Shown here in pieces: positions 1-8,036 of a stretch of 64,000 nucleotides of DNA (position 1 is its first letter; the number at the start of each line of letters is the position of its first letter). Source of the stretch: Vulcanimicrobium sp035943995. GTDB taxonomy: Bacteria > Vulcanimicrobiota > Vulcanimicrobiia > Vulcanimicrobiales > Vulcanimicrobiaceae. A model generated the notes under the pieces. That model did no database searches. It was not told the origin of the DNA and saw only the letters and a program-made list of their open reading frames with translations. The stretch is taken from NCBI GenBank assembly GCA_035943995.1, contig DASZBS010000080.1, positions 25,967 through 89,966 of the forward strand, written 5' to 3'. A program made the translations under genes and the position numbers.

Positions 1-2
1 CC

Positions 3-683
3 TGCCGCGGCAGTGGCGCCGAGCCCGGCACGCTGATCGTCCCGTGCGACCGCTGCAGCGGAACGGGGATCCAGCGCCAAGTGCGCCAGACGCCGCTGGG
101 CCAGTTCGTCACGCAGACGACGTGCTCGAAGTGCGGCGGCGACGGCCAGATCGTGCAGACACCGTGCTCGACGTGCCGCGGGCGCGGCCGCGTCGAGCAG
201 GAGAAGTCGCTGCAAGTGCGCATCCCGCCGGGCGTCGACGACGGCTCGCGCATCCGCATCAGCGGCAGCGGCGAAGCGGGCGCGCGCGGCGGTCCGGACG
301 GCGACCTCTACGTCTACCTGCGCGTCGCGCCGCACGAGGTGTTCAAACGGGACGGCCTCGACGTGCTGCTCGATGTCGCGGTGTCGTTCCCGCAAGCGGC
401 GCTGGGCGGCGAGATCACGGTACGTTCGCTCGACGGCGCGATCCCGCTCACGCTCAACGCCGGCACGCAAAGCGGCTCGCAGTACCGCCTGCGCGGCCGC
501 GGCATGCCCAGCGTGCGCGGCGGCGCGAAAGGCGACGAGCTCGTCACCATCCACGTCGTGGTGCCGTCGAAGCTCAGCAAACGCGAACGCGAGCTGCTCG
601 AAGAGTACGCCCGCGCAGGCGGCGACCAAATCGAAGAAAAGTCGTTCTTCGACCGCCTGAAAGACGCATTCAGCGCGGACTGA
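3..683 (+). CDS. dnaJ: Chaperone DnaJ, C-terminal part (5' end outside window)
   Basis: Co-chaperone of DnaK that delivers unfolded proteins and stimulates its ATPase in the cytoplasm. The frame is open from the first bases, so the J domain and G/F linker lie upstream of the window. The visible 226 residues begin inside the zinc-binding region: Cys at residues 1, 15, 18, 41, 44, 55 and 58 form the CxxCxGxG repeats (CDRCSGTG, CSKCGGDG, CSTCRGRG). The two beta-sandwich substrate-binding domains follow, with the typical LQVRIPPGVDDGSRIRI stretch and an acidic/basic C-terminus. The internal GTG at 81 is not the start. The next genes are on the opposite strand. Confidence 0.95.
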   Translation, partial: CRGSGAEPGTLIVPCDRCSGTGIQRQVRQTPLGQFVTQTTCSKCGGDGQIVQTPCSTCRGRGRVEQEKSLQVRIPPGVDDGSRIRISGSGEAGARGGPDGDLYVYLRVAPHEVFKRDGLDVLLDVAVSFPQAALGGEITVRSLDGAIPLTLNAGTQSGSQYRLRGRGMPSVRGGAKGDELVTIHVVVPSKLSKRERELLEEYARAGGDQIEEKSFFDRLKDAFSAD

Positions 684-704
684 ACGGCGACGATCGCCGG
701 CCGC

Positions 705-1130
705 CTATTTAGCCAATGCGGTACGGGCATCCGAGAGCGCGATGACACGCGTGCAGCCTTTGACGTTCGCGAGCAATGTCAAATCGGTCGGATCGGATGT
801 CAGAACGCCGCTTCCCGGAACGAGATCGGCGCTCGCGACGACGATCGCGTCGATCGTACCCGCGCCGGCGCGCCTATGTGCGTATCGTAATGCTGCGGCG
901 GACCGTGCAAGCCCGCTATCGAGGGGCATCAAGGTCGTTTCTTTTAGGGCGCGGTTGACATTGGCGTCGCGCCGGTAGTCGCCAGTCGTTGCTTCGACGA
1001 TCACAGCCGTAGGGACGACGACCTTGGCCCGCCTCCTCAACGTTTTTCGGAGCGCGACGCGGAACGCTTCGCTTTCTTCGGCAAGCGCTGAGAGCGCGCC
1101 GGAATCGAGGACGATTCGATCGCTTGCCAC
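705..1130 (-). CDS. PIN-domain ribonuclease toxin, VapC-like
   Basis: Predicted Mg-dependent RNase toxin of a VapBC-type module. In the 141-residue protein the acidic PIN residues are visible: D9 (VLDSGAL), E46 (VIVEATT), D94 (TIDAIVVASAD) and D113 (LTSDPTDL). The GTG at 1130 is preferred over the upstream in-frame start at 1184 because GGGGAG lies a few bases before it and the PIN fold normally begins directly with the first Asp strand. The gene overlaps the 3' end of the upstream antitoxin-like gene by about 94 bases in another frame, a long overlap that suggests coupled translation. PIN toxin is secure; the RNA target is unknown. Confidence 0.8.
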   Translation of the reverse strand: MASDRIVLDSGALSALAEESEAFRVALRKTLRRRAKVVVPTAVIVEATTGDYRRDANVNRALKETTLMPLDSGLARSAAALRYAHRRAGAGTIDAIVVASADLVPGSGVLTSDPTDLTLLANVKGCTRVIALSDARTALAK

Positions 1131-1333
1131 AGTTTCTCCCCTGCCGCGCGCCCTTCTTCGGAAATCGGACTCTCGCGCTCCCACTCATCCAGGAGCGCGA
1201 GCAGGCCTAACCGGCGAATCTCGTCGCGAAGCGCTTCCGATACGACCTCGGACAGCTTCGCGTCACCCGCGACTTGTTTGAACTCGTCCAGCAATGCGCG
1301 CTCGACGGTTACGGAGATCCTCGCCTTCGGCAT
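1037..1333 (-). CDS. Antitoxin-like DNA-binding protein upstream of PIN toxin
   Basis: A 98-residue protein beginning MPKARISVTVERALLDEF. The short beta strand followed by two helices resembles ribbon-helix-helix/CopG-type antitoxins, and the basic Ser/Arg/Lys-rich tail would bind the toxin or nucleic acid. The start is the second in-frame Met; an alternative lies 18 bases upstream. It precedes and overlaps the PIN gene, the normal antitoxin-first order. The functional pairing is inferred from position; no exact family is claimed. Confidence 0.65.
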   Translation of the reverse strand: MPKARISVTVERALLDEFKQVAGDAKLSEVVSEALRDEIRRLGLLALLDEWERESPISEEGRAAGEKLWQAIESSSIPARSQRLPKKAKRSASRSEKR

Positions 1334-1402
1334 CGCGGCGGATTCTAGCATGGCGCAATCGTACGCGCCATACCTTGCCGCACGATTACCGTGGCATTGC
1401 CG

Positions 1403-1729
1403 TCAGACGCTGCTTGCGGTCGCCTCGTTTGCGCGCTGCAACTCTCCGTCGAGCGTGCCCGTCAGCAGGCCCCAGCACATCCGGTAGTCGCTTGCGAGCG
1501 AGCGCAGCGGGGCGCTGAACGTCTCGGGCTTGTTGTGCTCGATGAACGCGTGCGTGTACCACGCCGGGCCGTAACCGCACACCAGCGCCGCGCCGATCAG
1601 CTTGGGGCTGCGGCGCGCGATGCCGACGGCGCCCACCAGCGTCGCCAGGATCGTGCCCGCCGCGTGGAGCGTGCGGGTCTGCGGGTCGGCGTGGGCGCGC
1701 AGGTAGCGCAGCCAGAAGGCGTCGTCCAT
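1403..1729 (-). CDS. Mpo1-like (DUF962) small membrane protein
   Basis: A 108-residue protein with the DUF962 signature: an N-terminal FWLRYLRAHADPQTRTLH block followed by an HAAGT motif and hydrophobic segments around residues 25-55, then a GYGPAWYTHAFIEHNKPETF block. Members related to yeast Mpo1 are Fe(II)-dependent dioxygenases of fatty acid alpha-oxidation, with His residues as metal ligands; here His at the HxxxP, LH and HAFIEHN positions are retained. Bacterial members are not characterised. The start is ATG at 1729. It is divergent from rsmE with only about 40 bases between the starts, so a shared promoter region is likely. Confidence 0.75.
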   Translation of the reverse strand: MDDAFWLRYLRAHADPQTRTLHAAGTILATLVGAVGIARRSPKLIGAALVCGYGPAWYTHAFIEHNKPETFSAPLRSLASDYRMCWGLLTGTLDGELQRANEATASSV

Positions 1730-1770
1730 GCGCGGGCCTTCCGCACGGGCGGGGCGAACGGCCTGCCGCC

Positions 1771-2520
1771 ATGCGGGACCGGTTCTTCGTCGAGGGCGTC
1801 CACGCGATCGGGGACCGCGTCGCGTTCGCCGCCGACGACGCGCGCAAGCTCGCGACCGTGCTGCGCAAGCGCAGCGGCGACCGTGTGCAGGTCGTCGACT
1901 CCGGCGGCGTCGCGTTCGGCGCGACGCTCGACGTCGAGCGCACCGACGGTCACGCCGCGCGCGTGCGCGCGACGCTCGACGAGCGGCTCGACCGCGGCGA
2001 CATCGAGACCGCGCTACGCGTGACGATCGCGCAAGCGGTGCCGAAGGGCCAGAAGATGGACCTCGTCGTCGAGAAGGCGACGGAACTGGGCGCGCACGCG
2101 ATCGTGCCCGTGCGCAGCGCGCGCGTGATCGGCCACGATACGAGCGCCGGGAAGGTCGAACGCTGGCGCCGCATCGCGAAGTCGGCCGCGCAGCAGTCCG
2201 GCCGCCTGCGCGTCCCCGAGGTCGCCGGCGTCCACGACTGGGACGCGCTGCTCGCGACGTTCCCACACTTCGATCGCGTCTTCGTGCCGTGGGAGCTCGC
2301 CGAGCCGGCGCCGCTGCGCGACGTGTTCGAGCGCGAGCTCGTCGAAGCGGGCACCGTGCTCGTCGTCATAGGTCCGGAGGGCGGCTTCTCGGCGGACGAG
2401 GTCGAGCGCGCGCGTGAAGCCGGTGCGCTCGCGATCTCGCTCGGCCGCCGCATCCTGCGCACGGAGACCGCGGCGCTGGTCGTGCTCGCCGCGCTGCTCT
2501 ACGCGCGCGGCGAGCTGTAA
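1771..2520 (+). CDS. rsmE: 16S rRNA (uracil1498-N3)-methyltransferase RsmE
   Basis: SAM-dependent SPOUT methyltransferase that methylates N3 of U1498 of 16S rRNA in the 30S subunit. The 249-residue length is normal. The N-terminal PUA-like domain carries HARKLATVLRKRSGD-type sequence (with DDARKLATVLR here). The C-terminal knot contains KMDLVVEKATELG (near residue 92), IGPEGGFSADE (near 195) and LGRRILRTETA (near 225), the three conserved SAM-binding motifs. Elsewhere the gene often follows dnaJ and prmA; dnaJ is 1 kb upstream here, separated by the toxin-antitoxin pair and the DUF962 gene. Confidence 0.93.
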   Translation: MRDRFFVEGVHAIGDRVAFAADDARKLATVLRKRSGDRVQVVDSGGVAFGATLDVERTDGHAARVRATLDERLDRGDIETALRVTIAQAVPKGQKMDLVVEKATELGAHAIVPVRSARVIGHDTSAGKVERWRRIAKSAAQQSGRLRVPEVAGVHDWDALLATFPHFDRVFVPWELAEPAPLRDVFERELVEAGTVLVVIGPEGGFSADEVERAREAGALAISLGRRILRTETAALVVLAALLYARGEL

Positions 2521-2530
2521 TCGACCGAGC

Positions 2531-3583
2531 CTACGTCGTCGGCGCGCCGCGCAGCGCTTCGAAGCTCAGCGGCTGCGTGCACGCGTACGCCTGTCCGTTC
2601 GGCGTGATCTGCGGCGTGCAGCGGCCGTACCCGAGCGACGAGATCAGCGGCACCGTCGTCTGGCCCGCGCCCGCGACGCGAATCTGTACGGTGCCGATGT
2701 CGCCGTAGTGCCCGCGCGTCACGAGCCGCATCCACACCGTGGGGCTGACGACGGCCCACGGCGAGTCCAGCGTCGATACGTCGGCGGTCTGGAGCGGTGC
2801 AAACGTGCGGCTGAGCGCGTTGAAATCGCTCGCCTGGCTGATGATCTGCGATCGCTCGTCGCGCAGCTCGGTGACGAGCCGCCCGGCGCCGCCGAGCTGA
2901 CCCAGGATGCTGTCGAGCGACGGTCCGCCGAGCGCGCTCGAGAGCGAGCTCCACTTCCCTTGGATGTCGTCGAGCGTGCTCGTCCCGAGCTGGCTCCGGT
3001 AATCGGGGATCAGCGTGTCGACGACCGATTTGAACTGCGGCGCGAAATCGGCGTAGCCGAGCCCGCCTTGCATCGTCCACGACGTGCCTTGGATCGCGCT
3101 GAACTGGTAGGGCGTCGACGACGCGCGCGAGTTCATCGCGATGATCGCGGGGGCGCGCTTACCGCGCATCGCGCCGAGCACGAACGCGAGCGGCGCGCGC
3201 GCCGGCCGCGCGTGGCTCATGCAGAAGAGGCGCACCGCGACGGCGTAGTCGCCCGGCGCCAGCGCCACCGTGCCGGTGTTCGACTGCTTCAGCTGGTTGA
3301 TGATCGATCCGATAGCCGCGTTCGCCGCCGCGCCCGATATGGGGGCGAACGGCGCGCCGGGCAACGTGTCGACCGTCGGATATAGGTCGACGGGATCGAG
3401 GCGGATCGGGCTTTGCTCGACGATGTAGGGCGCCAACTGCTTCGCGGCGGCGCCCAGCGCCGCGCGCTTGGGGTCGAGCGCGCCCGGGAGATTGAACTGC
3501 GCCGACGCCGACCGGGTGCCGAAGCCGCCGGCGACGAGCACGACGGCCAACGCCGCGACGAGAGAGCGTTGCATGAGCTTCAT
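2531..3583 (-). CDS. Secreted protein of unknown function
   Basis: A 350-residue protein starting MKLMQRSLVAALAVVLVAGG with a clear Sec signal peptide and an AxA-type cleavage site (ASA-Q) near residue 25. The mature part is Ala/Ser/Pro-rich with predicted amphipathic helices and only a few Cys, near the end (a GRCTPQ motif and a YACTQ motif). It is convergent with rsmE, only 10 bases from its stop. I recognise no family. The start was chosen at the Met that opens the signal peptide; the open frame extends 150 bases further upstream without looking like coding sequence. Confidence 0.65.
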   Translation of the reverse strand: MKLMQRSLVAALAVVLVAGGFGTRSASAQFNLPGALDPKRAALGAAAKQLAPYIVEQSPIRLDPVDLYPTVDTLPGAPFAPISGAAANAAIGSIINQLKQSNTGTVALAPGDYAVAVRLFCMSHARPARAPLAFVLGAMRGKRAPAIIAMNSRASSTPYQFSAIQGTSWTMQGGLGYADFAPQFKSVVDTLIPDYRSQLGTSTLDDIQGKWSSLSSALGGPSLDSILGQLGGAGRLVTELRDERSQIISQASDFNALSRTFAPLQTADVSTLDSPWAVVSPTVWMRLVTRGHYGDIGTVQIRVAGAGQTTVPLISSLGYGRCTPQITPNGQAYACTQPLSFEALRGAPTT

Positions 3584-3747
3584 GAGGCGCGGTTCGGCAC
3601 GCTTGCGTCTACCTCCGGCCGGTGATGAGCGTGTGATGAGACTTGCGCGACAACCGTAGACGCCCACCGTTTTCCCACCATCGCGCGGTACGCTTCTGAC
3701 AGGAACCGGCGCCCACACGCCGCCGGCCATCACGAGGAAACGCCATC

Positions 3748-4278
3748 ATGCTCAATCGTCTCTCCAAGTTCATCGTCGCGACCGGCGCCGCGGCGTCCAT
3801 CAGCGTCGGCGCGCTCGCGCCGCGCCCGGCGTCCGCCGACACGACGTCGACCATCCTCACCGCGGCCGCCGCGATCGGCGCCGTCGTGCTGTTGAACAAC
3901 TACCAGCACAAGAAGGCCGCCGCGAACACGATCGTCGGTTACACCCGCAACGGCGGCACCGTCTACGCCGACGGCCGCGTCGTGATGCCGGACGGGCAGA
4001 CATACTACCCGAACTCGAACACCAACGGGCAGTACGGCTACAACTACCCGGTCAACAACGGCCAGTACAACGACGGCCAATACGCCAACGGCCAGTACAA
4101 CAACGGGCAGTACAACTACGGCCAGTACAATAACGGCCAATACAACAACGGCCGCTACAACAACGGCCAGTACGCGAACAACGGTCAATACGCCAACAAC
4201 GGCCGCTGGAACACCGCGAATCGCAATCGCGCGAACACCACCGACGACGCGCGCAACCGCGACCGCGACCAGCACTAG
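3748..4278 (+). CDS. Secreted Asn/Gly/Gln/Tyr-rich repeat protein
   Basis: A 176-residue exported protein. Residues 1-30 form a signal peptide ending in ASA-D, residues 36-50 are a second hydrophobic stretch, and the region around 66-90 is a GGTVYADGRVVMPDGQTYY block. From about residue 93 to 155 the protein is a low-complexity tandem array of NNGQY/NGQY units, with a charged Asn/Arg/Asp tail. Such N/Q/Y-rich arrays occur in surface, biofilm-matrix and amyloid-prone proteins; that role is an inference. An Ala-Gln-Tyr-Asn-Gly-Gln-Tyr-Asn start also appears in the mature N-terminus of the glycine-zipper protein at 48109. Confidence 0.7.
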   Translation: MLNRLSKFIVATGAAASISVGALAPRPASADTTSTILTAAAAIGAVVLLNNYQHKKAAANTIVGYTRNGGTVYADGRVVMPDGQTYYPNSNTNGQYGYNYPVNNGQYNDGQYANGQYNNGQYNYGQYNNGQYNNGRYNNGQYANNGQYANNGRWNTANRNRANTTDDARNRDRDQH

Positions 4279-4320
4279 GGCTCGCGCAACCGATCCGCGA
4301 GGCCGGCTGTCGATGCGGGC

Positions 4321-4929
4321 ATGAGCCTGCACGTCTGGCTCGGCTTCGCGGCGTTCGCGTTGCTGGTGTCGGTGGTCCCCGGCCCGGCCGTCATCGCGGT
4401 CGTGTCGAGCGCGCTGCGCGGCGGCTTCCGCGCATCCCTTGCGGCCAACGCCGGCGTGCTGGTCGGCGACGCCGTGTTCGTCGCGGCGGCCGCGCTGGGG
4501 CTCGGCGCCCTGCTCGTCGCGTCGCACACCGTGTTCGTCGCGGTGCGGTGGCTCGGTATCGCGTACCTCGCGTATCTCGGCGTGCGCGCGCTGCTCGATC
4601 GCGGTACCGCGTTCGCCGTCGAAGCGCCCGGCCGCGAGCGGCGCGCGTTTCGCTTCGGCGTCACCACGCAGCTCGCCAACCCGAAGATCATCCTGTTCTT
4701 CGGCGCGCTGCTGCCGCTGTTCGTCGACCCGGCCCGCCCGGCGGCGCCGCAGTTCGTGCTCCTCGGCGTCACGTTCATCGTCAGCGACGCGCTCGTGTTC
4801 GCCGCCTACGGCGCGCTCGCGTACCGCGCGCGCGTGTTGCTGAAGACGCCGCGCGCCGCGCGCGTGACGTCCCGCGTCACCGGTGTCGCAATGCTCGGCG
4901 TCGCCGCCCGCCTCGCGGCCGAACGCTAA
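4321..4929 (+). CDS. LysE/RhtB-family amino-acid exporter
   Basis: A 202-residue inner-membrane protein with about six hydrophobic segments. The family signature is at the N-terminus (FALLVSVVPGPAVIAVVS, with the PGP motif in the first helix), the GVLVGDAVFVAAAALGLGAL helix follows, and TTQLANPKIILFFGALLP is the conserved NPK motif before helix 4. LysE/RhtB proteins export amino acids such as lysine, threonine or homoserine by proton antiport; the substrate cannot be read from sequence. The gene ends 4 bases inside the 3' end of the convergent hydrolase gene. Confidence 0.88.
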   Translation: MSLHVWLGFAAFALLVSVVPGPAVIAVVSSALRGGFRASLAANAGVLVGDAVFVAAAALGLGALLVASHTVFVAVRWLGIAYLAYLGVRALLDRGTAFAVEAPGRERRAFRFGVTTQLANPKIILFFGALLPLFVDPARPAAPQFVLLGVTFIVSDALVFAAYGALAYRARVLLKTPRAARVTSRVTGVAMLGVAARLAAER

Positions 4930-5708
4930 GCGGGCACCGCTTCGCGCACCGCGCCCACGAAGCGCTCGAACGCGCTGCGGTGCAGCGTGTGCCCGTGGCC
5001 GGCGAACTTCTCCACGCGAACGCGGCCGTTGCGCCGCGCGAGATCGTCGGCCGCCACCACGGAATCGTCGCCCGCGAGCAGGATCGTCGTCGCGATCTTG
5101 AGCGTCGCGAGCCGTTCGCGAAGATCCCAGCCGCCGTCGTCGGCACGGTTGTCGCGCCCCAGCCGCCGCAGCGTCTCGAGCTCGAGCGACGCCATCGCGT
5201 GCACTTTCCCTTCGCGGTCGCGCGCGTCCGCATCGGCGAACGCCTCGCGCACCGCCGCGTCACGCGCCGCGCCCGGTGCGTAAGCCAGCAGCACCGCGAG
5301 ATCGTCGACGTACTCGCGCTCGAACGACCCCGGCACGACGCGGATCATGGGATCGACGAGCACGAGCGCGCGCGCGACCTTCGGCCCGCCGACCAGCGTG
5401 ACGGCGCCGCCCCACGAGTGCCCGACGACGGCCGCAACGGTGCCGATGCTGTCGGCGACCGCGCGCAGATCGGCGGCGAGCGCGTCGAGCGTCAGCGGCG
5501 CGTTCGTCTCGGCGTCGCCGTGCCCGCGCTGGTCGTAGGCGAACACGCGGTGCGTGCTCGCGAGCGCGTCGCCCAAGCGCGCGAAGTCACGGCGCGACGA
5601 GCTAATGCCGTGCACGCACAAGATCGCCGGGCCGGCGTCGCCCCAGCACTCCACGGTTGTCGTCGCGCCGCTCTCCAGCACGACGCGGCGCGCTTCGGCC
5701 GCGATCAC
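4926..5708 (-). CDS. Alpha/beta-fold hydrolase
   Basis: A 260-residue alpha/beta hydrolase. Visible elements are the oxyanion strand AILCVHGISSSRRDF, the acid-side YDQRGHGDAE motif, the nucleophile elbow GHSWGG (Ser of GxSxG), the catalytic Asp in LLAGDDSVV and the catalytic His in FAGHGHTLHRS. The substrate is unknown. The start is GTG at 5708, which overlaps the upstream dehydrogenase stop as GTGA, so the two genes are translationally coupled and probably act in one pathway on an acid, ester or hydroxy-acid intermediate. Confidence 0.85.
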   Translation of the reverse strand: MIAAEARRVVLESGATTTVECWGDAGPAILCVHGISSSRRDFARLGDALASTHRVFAYDQRGHGDAETNAPLTLDALAADLRAVADSIGTVAAVVGHSWGGAVTLVGGPKVARALVLVDPMIRVVPGSFEREYVDDLAVLLAYAPGAARDAAVREAFADADARDREGKVHAMASLELETLRRLGRDNRADDGGWDLRERLATLKIATTILLAGDDSVVAADDLARRNGRVRVEKFAGHGHTLHRSAFERFVGAVREAVPA

Positions 5709-6637
5709 GCGCGCGTCCGCCCGGGGAACGTGAGCTCCGCGATCGCCGACTTGTCGAGCTCGCCGTGCCCCGCGGCGACGAGCCGGTCGTACTGCGCTTT
5801 CGTCGCCGCGGCGAGCGGCATGCGAAGCCCGGCACGCTCGCCGAGCGCGAGCCCGATGCCCGAATCCTTCGCGGCGTGCGCGGCGGAGAAGTACACCTCG
5901 TGCTCGCGCGCGACCATGTCGGCGCCGTCGGTCTCGAGCACGCGCGAGTTGGCGCCGGTGTGCGCGAACACGTCTTGCAGCGCGCCGAGATCCAGCCCCA
6001 GCGCCGCGCCGAGCCCGAGCGCTTCGGCAAGTCCGGCGGTGTTGATGTTCATCAGCATGTTCACCAGCGCTTTGACTTGCGCGGCGCGCCCGGGCCCGCC
6101 GACCCAGCGCAGCGAGACGCTCATCGCTTCGAGCAGCGGCTTCACGCGCGCGAACGCGCGCTCGTCGCCGCCGCAGATCAGGTAGAGCTTGCCGTCGCGC
6201 GCCTGCGGGATCGAGCTCGCCATGCACGCCTCGACGGCGGCCGCGCCGGCGCCGCGCACGAGCGCGTCGACCTCGACGTGCACGTCCGGCGTGATCGTCG
6301 CGCAGTTTACGAACACCTTGCCGCGCGCATCGTGCAGCAGCGAGTCGCCGTCACGCGCGAAGATCGCGCGCATCGCCGCATCGTCGGTCACGACGGTGAG
6401 CACCACGTCGCACGCCGCGGTGACGCCGGGGAGCGAATCGGGCACCTGCGCGCCGATCTCGCCGGCGAGCTCGCGCGCACGCTCGCGCGCGGCGTCGGAG
6501 ACCGCCGCGACGGTGTAGCCCGTGTCGTGCAAGCGGCGCGCGATGTTCGCCCCCATGCGCCCGACGCCCACGACGCCGACCCGCGTCGTGCCGGGTGAAA
6601 CGGCGGATTCTTCCCGCGGCGGCGGCGTGGTGCTCAT
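5705..6637 (-). CDS. NAD(P)-dependent oxidoreductase, 3-hydroxyisobutyrate dehydrogenase family
   Basis: A 310-residue beta-hydroxyacid dehydrogenase. The Rossmann motif is VGVVGVGRMGANIARRL (GxGxxG) near residue 20, and the C-terminal helical domain begins after the GGPGRAAQVKALVNMLMNIN stretch, containing the conserved catalytic Lys of the family. A substrate-loop block (CATITPDVH) is also visible. The family oxidises 3-hydroxyisobutyrate, tartronate semialdehyde or related acids; the substrate is not determined. The start is the Met at 6637, preceded by a GGGCGG-type ribosome site. It is the first gene of a two-gene operon with the hydrolase. Confidence 0.87.
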   Translation of the reverse strand: MSTTPPPREESAVSPGTTRVGVVGVGRMGANIARRLHDTGYTVAAVSDAARERARELAGEIGAQVPDSLPGVTAACDVVLTVVTDDAAMRAIFARDGDSLLHDARGKVFVNCATITPDVHVEVDALVRGAGAAAVEACMASSIPQARDGKLYLICGGDERAFARVKPLLEAMSVSLRWVGGPGRAAQVKALVNMLMNINTAGLAEALGLGAALGLDLGALQDVFAHTGANSRVLETDGADMVAREHEVYFSAAHAAKDSGIGLALGERAGLRMPLAAATKAQYDRLVAAGHGELDKSAIAELTFPGRTRA

Positions 6638-6773
6638 GGAGCCGCCCTTCTCCGCGACTCGTACGATCAGCTTCGCGCCCGCCGACCGCTGACGATCACG
6701 ACGACGATGCGCGCGCTTGGACGGCCGCCCCCCTGACCCGGCGCGCACGGCGCGGGCTTCGCTTGCATATAGC

Positions 6774-6792
6774 GATATCATTGTGATATCAT
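6774..6792. promoter_or_regulatory. Probable operator upstream of the ribbon-helix-helix gene
   Basis: Ten bases before the start codon at 6802 the octamer GATATCAT occurs twice, 11 bases (one helical turn) apart. The region 6775-6789 is also a perfect 6-3-6 inverted repeat, ATATCA-TTG-TGATAT. Such one-turn repeats are typical operators of ribbon-helix-helix repressors, so autoregulation is likely. No binding data exist; this is read from the sequence alone. Confidence 0.6.
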
Positions 6793-6801
6793 AGGCCGAC
6801 C

Positions 6802-6996
6802 ATGCGTGCGTTTCCAGCGCGCCTGGACGACCATGTGTACGACGAGCTGAAACGACGGTCGGAGTCCGAACGCAAGAGCATGAACGCGGTCCTCAACGAA
6901 TCGCTCGAACGCCATTTCCGGGGACACTCCGATGCGAAGGAAGCGTTGCTGCGCGCCCTCGCGGTGCTGGACGAGAGCGAGCGGAGCAAGACGTGA
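6802..6996 (+). CDS. Ribbon-helix-helix (Arc/CopG-like) DNA-binding protein
   Basis: A 64-residue protein. Residues 1-9 fit the beta strand (RAFPARL) and the following DDHVYDELKRRSESERKSMNAVLNES is the pair of helices of an Arc/CopG-type fold, with the conserved turn between helices. It could be an antitoxin, but no PIN or RelE toxin follows; the next gene starts inside its stop codon (GTGA) and encodes an unrelated PRC-barrel-like protein. The one-turn repeat just upstream supports self-repression. It may be an orphan antitoxin or a small regulator of the downstream genes. Confidence 0.75.
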   Translation: MRAFPARLDDHVYDELKRRSESERKSMNAVLNESLERHFRGHSDAKEALLRALAVLDESERSKT

Positions 6997-7307
6997 TCGC
7001 GGCGTACAACTCTGGTTCGACCATGGCACGCACCCTCGAATCGCTCGACCCCGGCACCCCCGTCTTCGCCGGCAGCACCCGCGTGGGCACGGTGCGCGCC
7101 GTGTACGCCGAAGGCGACTCGCGCAGCGCCGACCTCGTTATCGTGAGCTGGGACGCGCGCAACGGCGACAACGTCGCGATCCCCAGCACCGAGATCGAGA
7201 GCGTCACGGACGACGGCGTGCAGCTCATCCGCCAGGAATCCGATCAGTACGCGGACCTGGCGCCGTTCGACGCCGCGAGCTTCCCCACGATGAAGCAGCT
7301 GAAATGA
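6993..7307 (+). CDS. PRC-barrel-like protein of unknown function
   Basis: A 104-residue cytoplasmic protein. After a short lead, residues 18-75 (GTPVFAGSTRVGTVRAVY ... VAIPSTEIESV) have the strand pattern of a PRC-barrel/DUF2171 small beta domain: a GxxVGxV turn, then an I-P-x-x-x-I/V motif. The GTG at 6993 overlaps the preceding TGA and has GGAG before it; an ATG at 7023 is an alternative giving MARTLESLDPGTPVF. Its stop overlaps the glycosyltransferase start as ATGA, so it belongs to the same coupled gene run. The fold assignment is moderate and the function unknown. Confidence 0.6.
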   Translation: MIAAYNSGSTMARTLESLDPGTPVFAGSTRVGTVRAVYAEGDSRSADLVIVSWDARNGDNVAIPSTEIESVTDDGVQLIRQESDQYADLAPFDAASFPTMKQLK

Positions 7308-8035
7308 CCTCGGCGCCCGCCGCGACGCGGCTGAAGTTCTCGATCGTCGTCCCCACTTACAACGAAGCGGGCGGGATCGAGAAGCTCGTCACGACGCTGC
7401 GCGACGTGTTCACGAAGAACGACTTGGACGGCGAGATCGTCGTCGTCGACGACAACTCGCCCGACGGCACGGGCGCGATCGTCGACCGGCTCGAGCGCGA
7501 AGGCTACCCGGTGCGCTGCCTGCACCGCCCCGGCAAGATGGGGCTGTCGTCGGGCGTGATCGACGGCTGGAAGTTCGCCCGCCCCGACTCGGTCGCACTC
7601 GGCGCGATGGACGCCGACTTCTCGCACGACGCCACGATCCTGCCGCGCATGGTGCACGCGCTCAGCGAGGGTTACGGCCTCGCGGTCGGCTCGCGCTACG
7701 TGCCCGGCGGCGGGATCGAGAACTGGCCCAAGCGCCGCATCGTCACGTCGCGCGTCGCGATCGCGCTCGCGCAGCCGCTGGTGCCGATCAAGGACATCAC
7801 GTCGGGGTACTTCATCGTCAAGCGCGAGGCGCTCGACGGCGTCGAGCTCGACCCGATCGGCTTCAAGATCGGCCTCGAAGTGATGGCGAAAGCGCATTAC
7901 GGCCGCGCGCTCGAGGTGCCGTACGTGTTCACCGACCGCGTCGCGGGCGAGTCGAAGCTCAACCAGGGCGAGATCTTCAACTACCTCAAACAGCTCGGCC
8001 GCATCTACGGCTCTCGCTTACGAGGCAAGCGCTGA
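7304..8035 (+). CDS. Glycosyltransferase family 2, polyprenol-phosphate mannosyltransferase-like
   Basis: A 243-residue GT-A enzyme without membrane helices. It contains SIVVPTYNEAGGIEKLV, the nucleotide-binding VVVDDNSPDGTG block (DDNSPDGT is characteristic of dolichol-phosphate mannose synthases), a LGAMDADFSHDA motif (DxD) and GSRYVPGGGIENWP. This soluble type transfers a sugar from GDP or UDP to a polyprenyl phosphate at the membrane, feeding cell-surface glycan or lipid synthesis. It starts at ATG 7304, overlapping the preceding stop, and lies one base upstream of accD. Confidence 0.88.
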   Translation: MTSAPAATRLKFSIVVPTYNEAGGIEKLVTTLRDVFTKNDLDGEIVVVDDNSPDGTGAIVDRLEREGYPVRCLHRPGKMGLSSGVIDGWKFARPDSVALGAMDADFSHDATILPRMVHALSEGYGLAVGSRYVPGGGIENWPKRRIVTSRVAIALAQPLVPIKDITSGYFIVKREALDGVELDPIGFKIGLEVMAKAHYGRALEVPYVFTDRVAGESKLNQGEIFNYLKQLGRIYGSRLRGKR

Positions 8036-8036
8036 C

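Noticed and set aside
705..1351. Long start of the PIN gene at 1184
   Set aside because: The added 18 residues are Arg-rich, overlap the antitoxin more deeply and lack a ribosome site, unlike GTG 1130.
4050..4200. Regular short repeats that could suggest a CRISPR array
   Set aside because: The period is 12-15 bases, in frame, and encodes NNGQY units of a secreted protein; no spacers of 30 bases and no cas genes.
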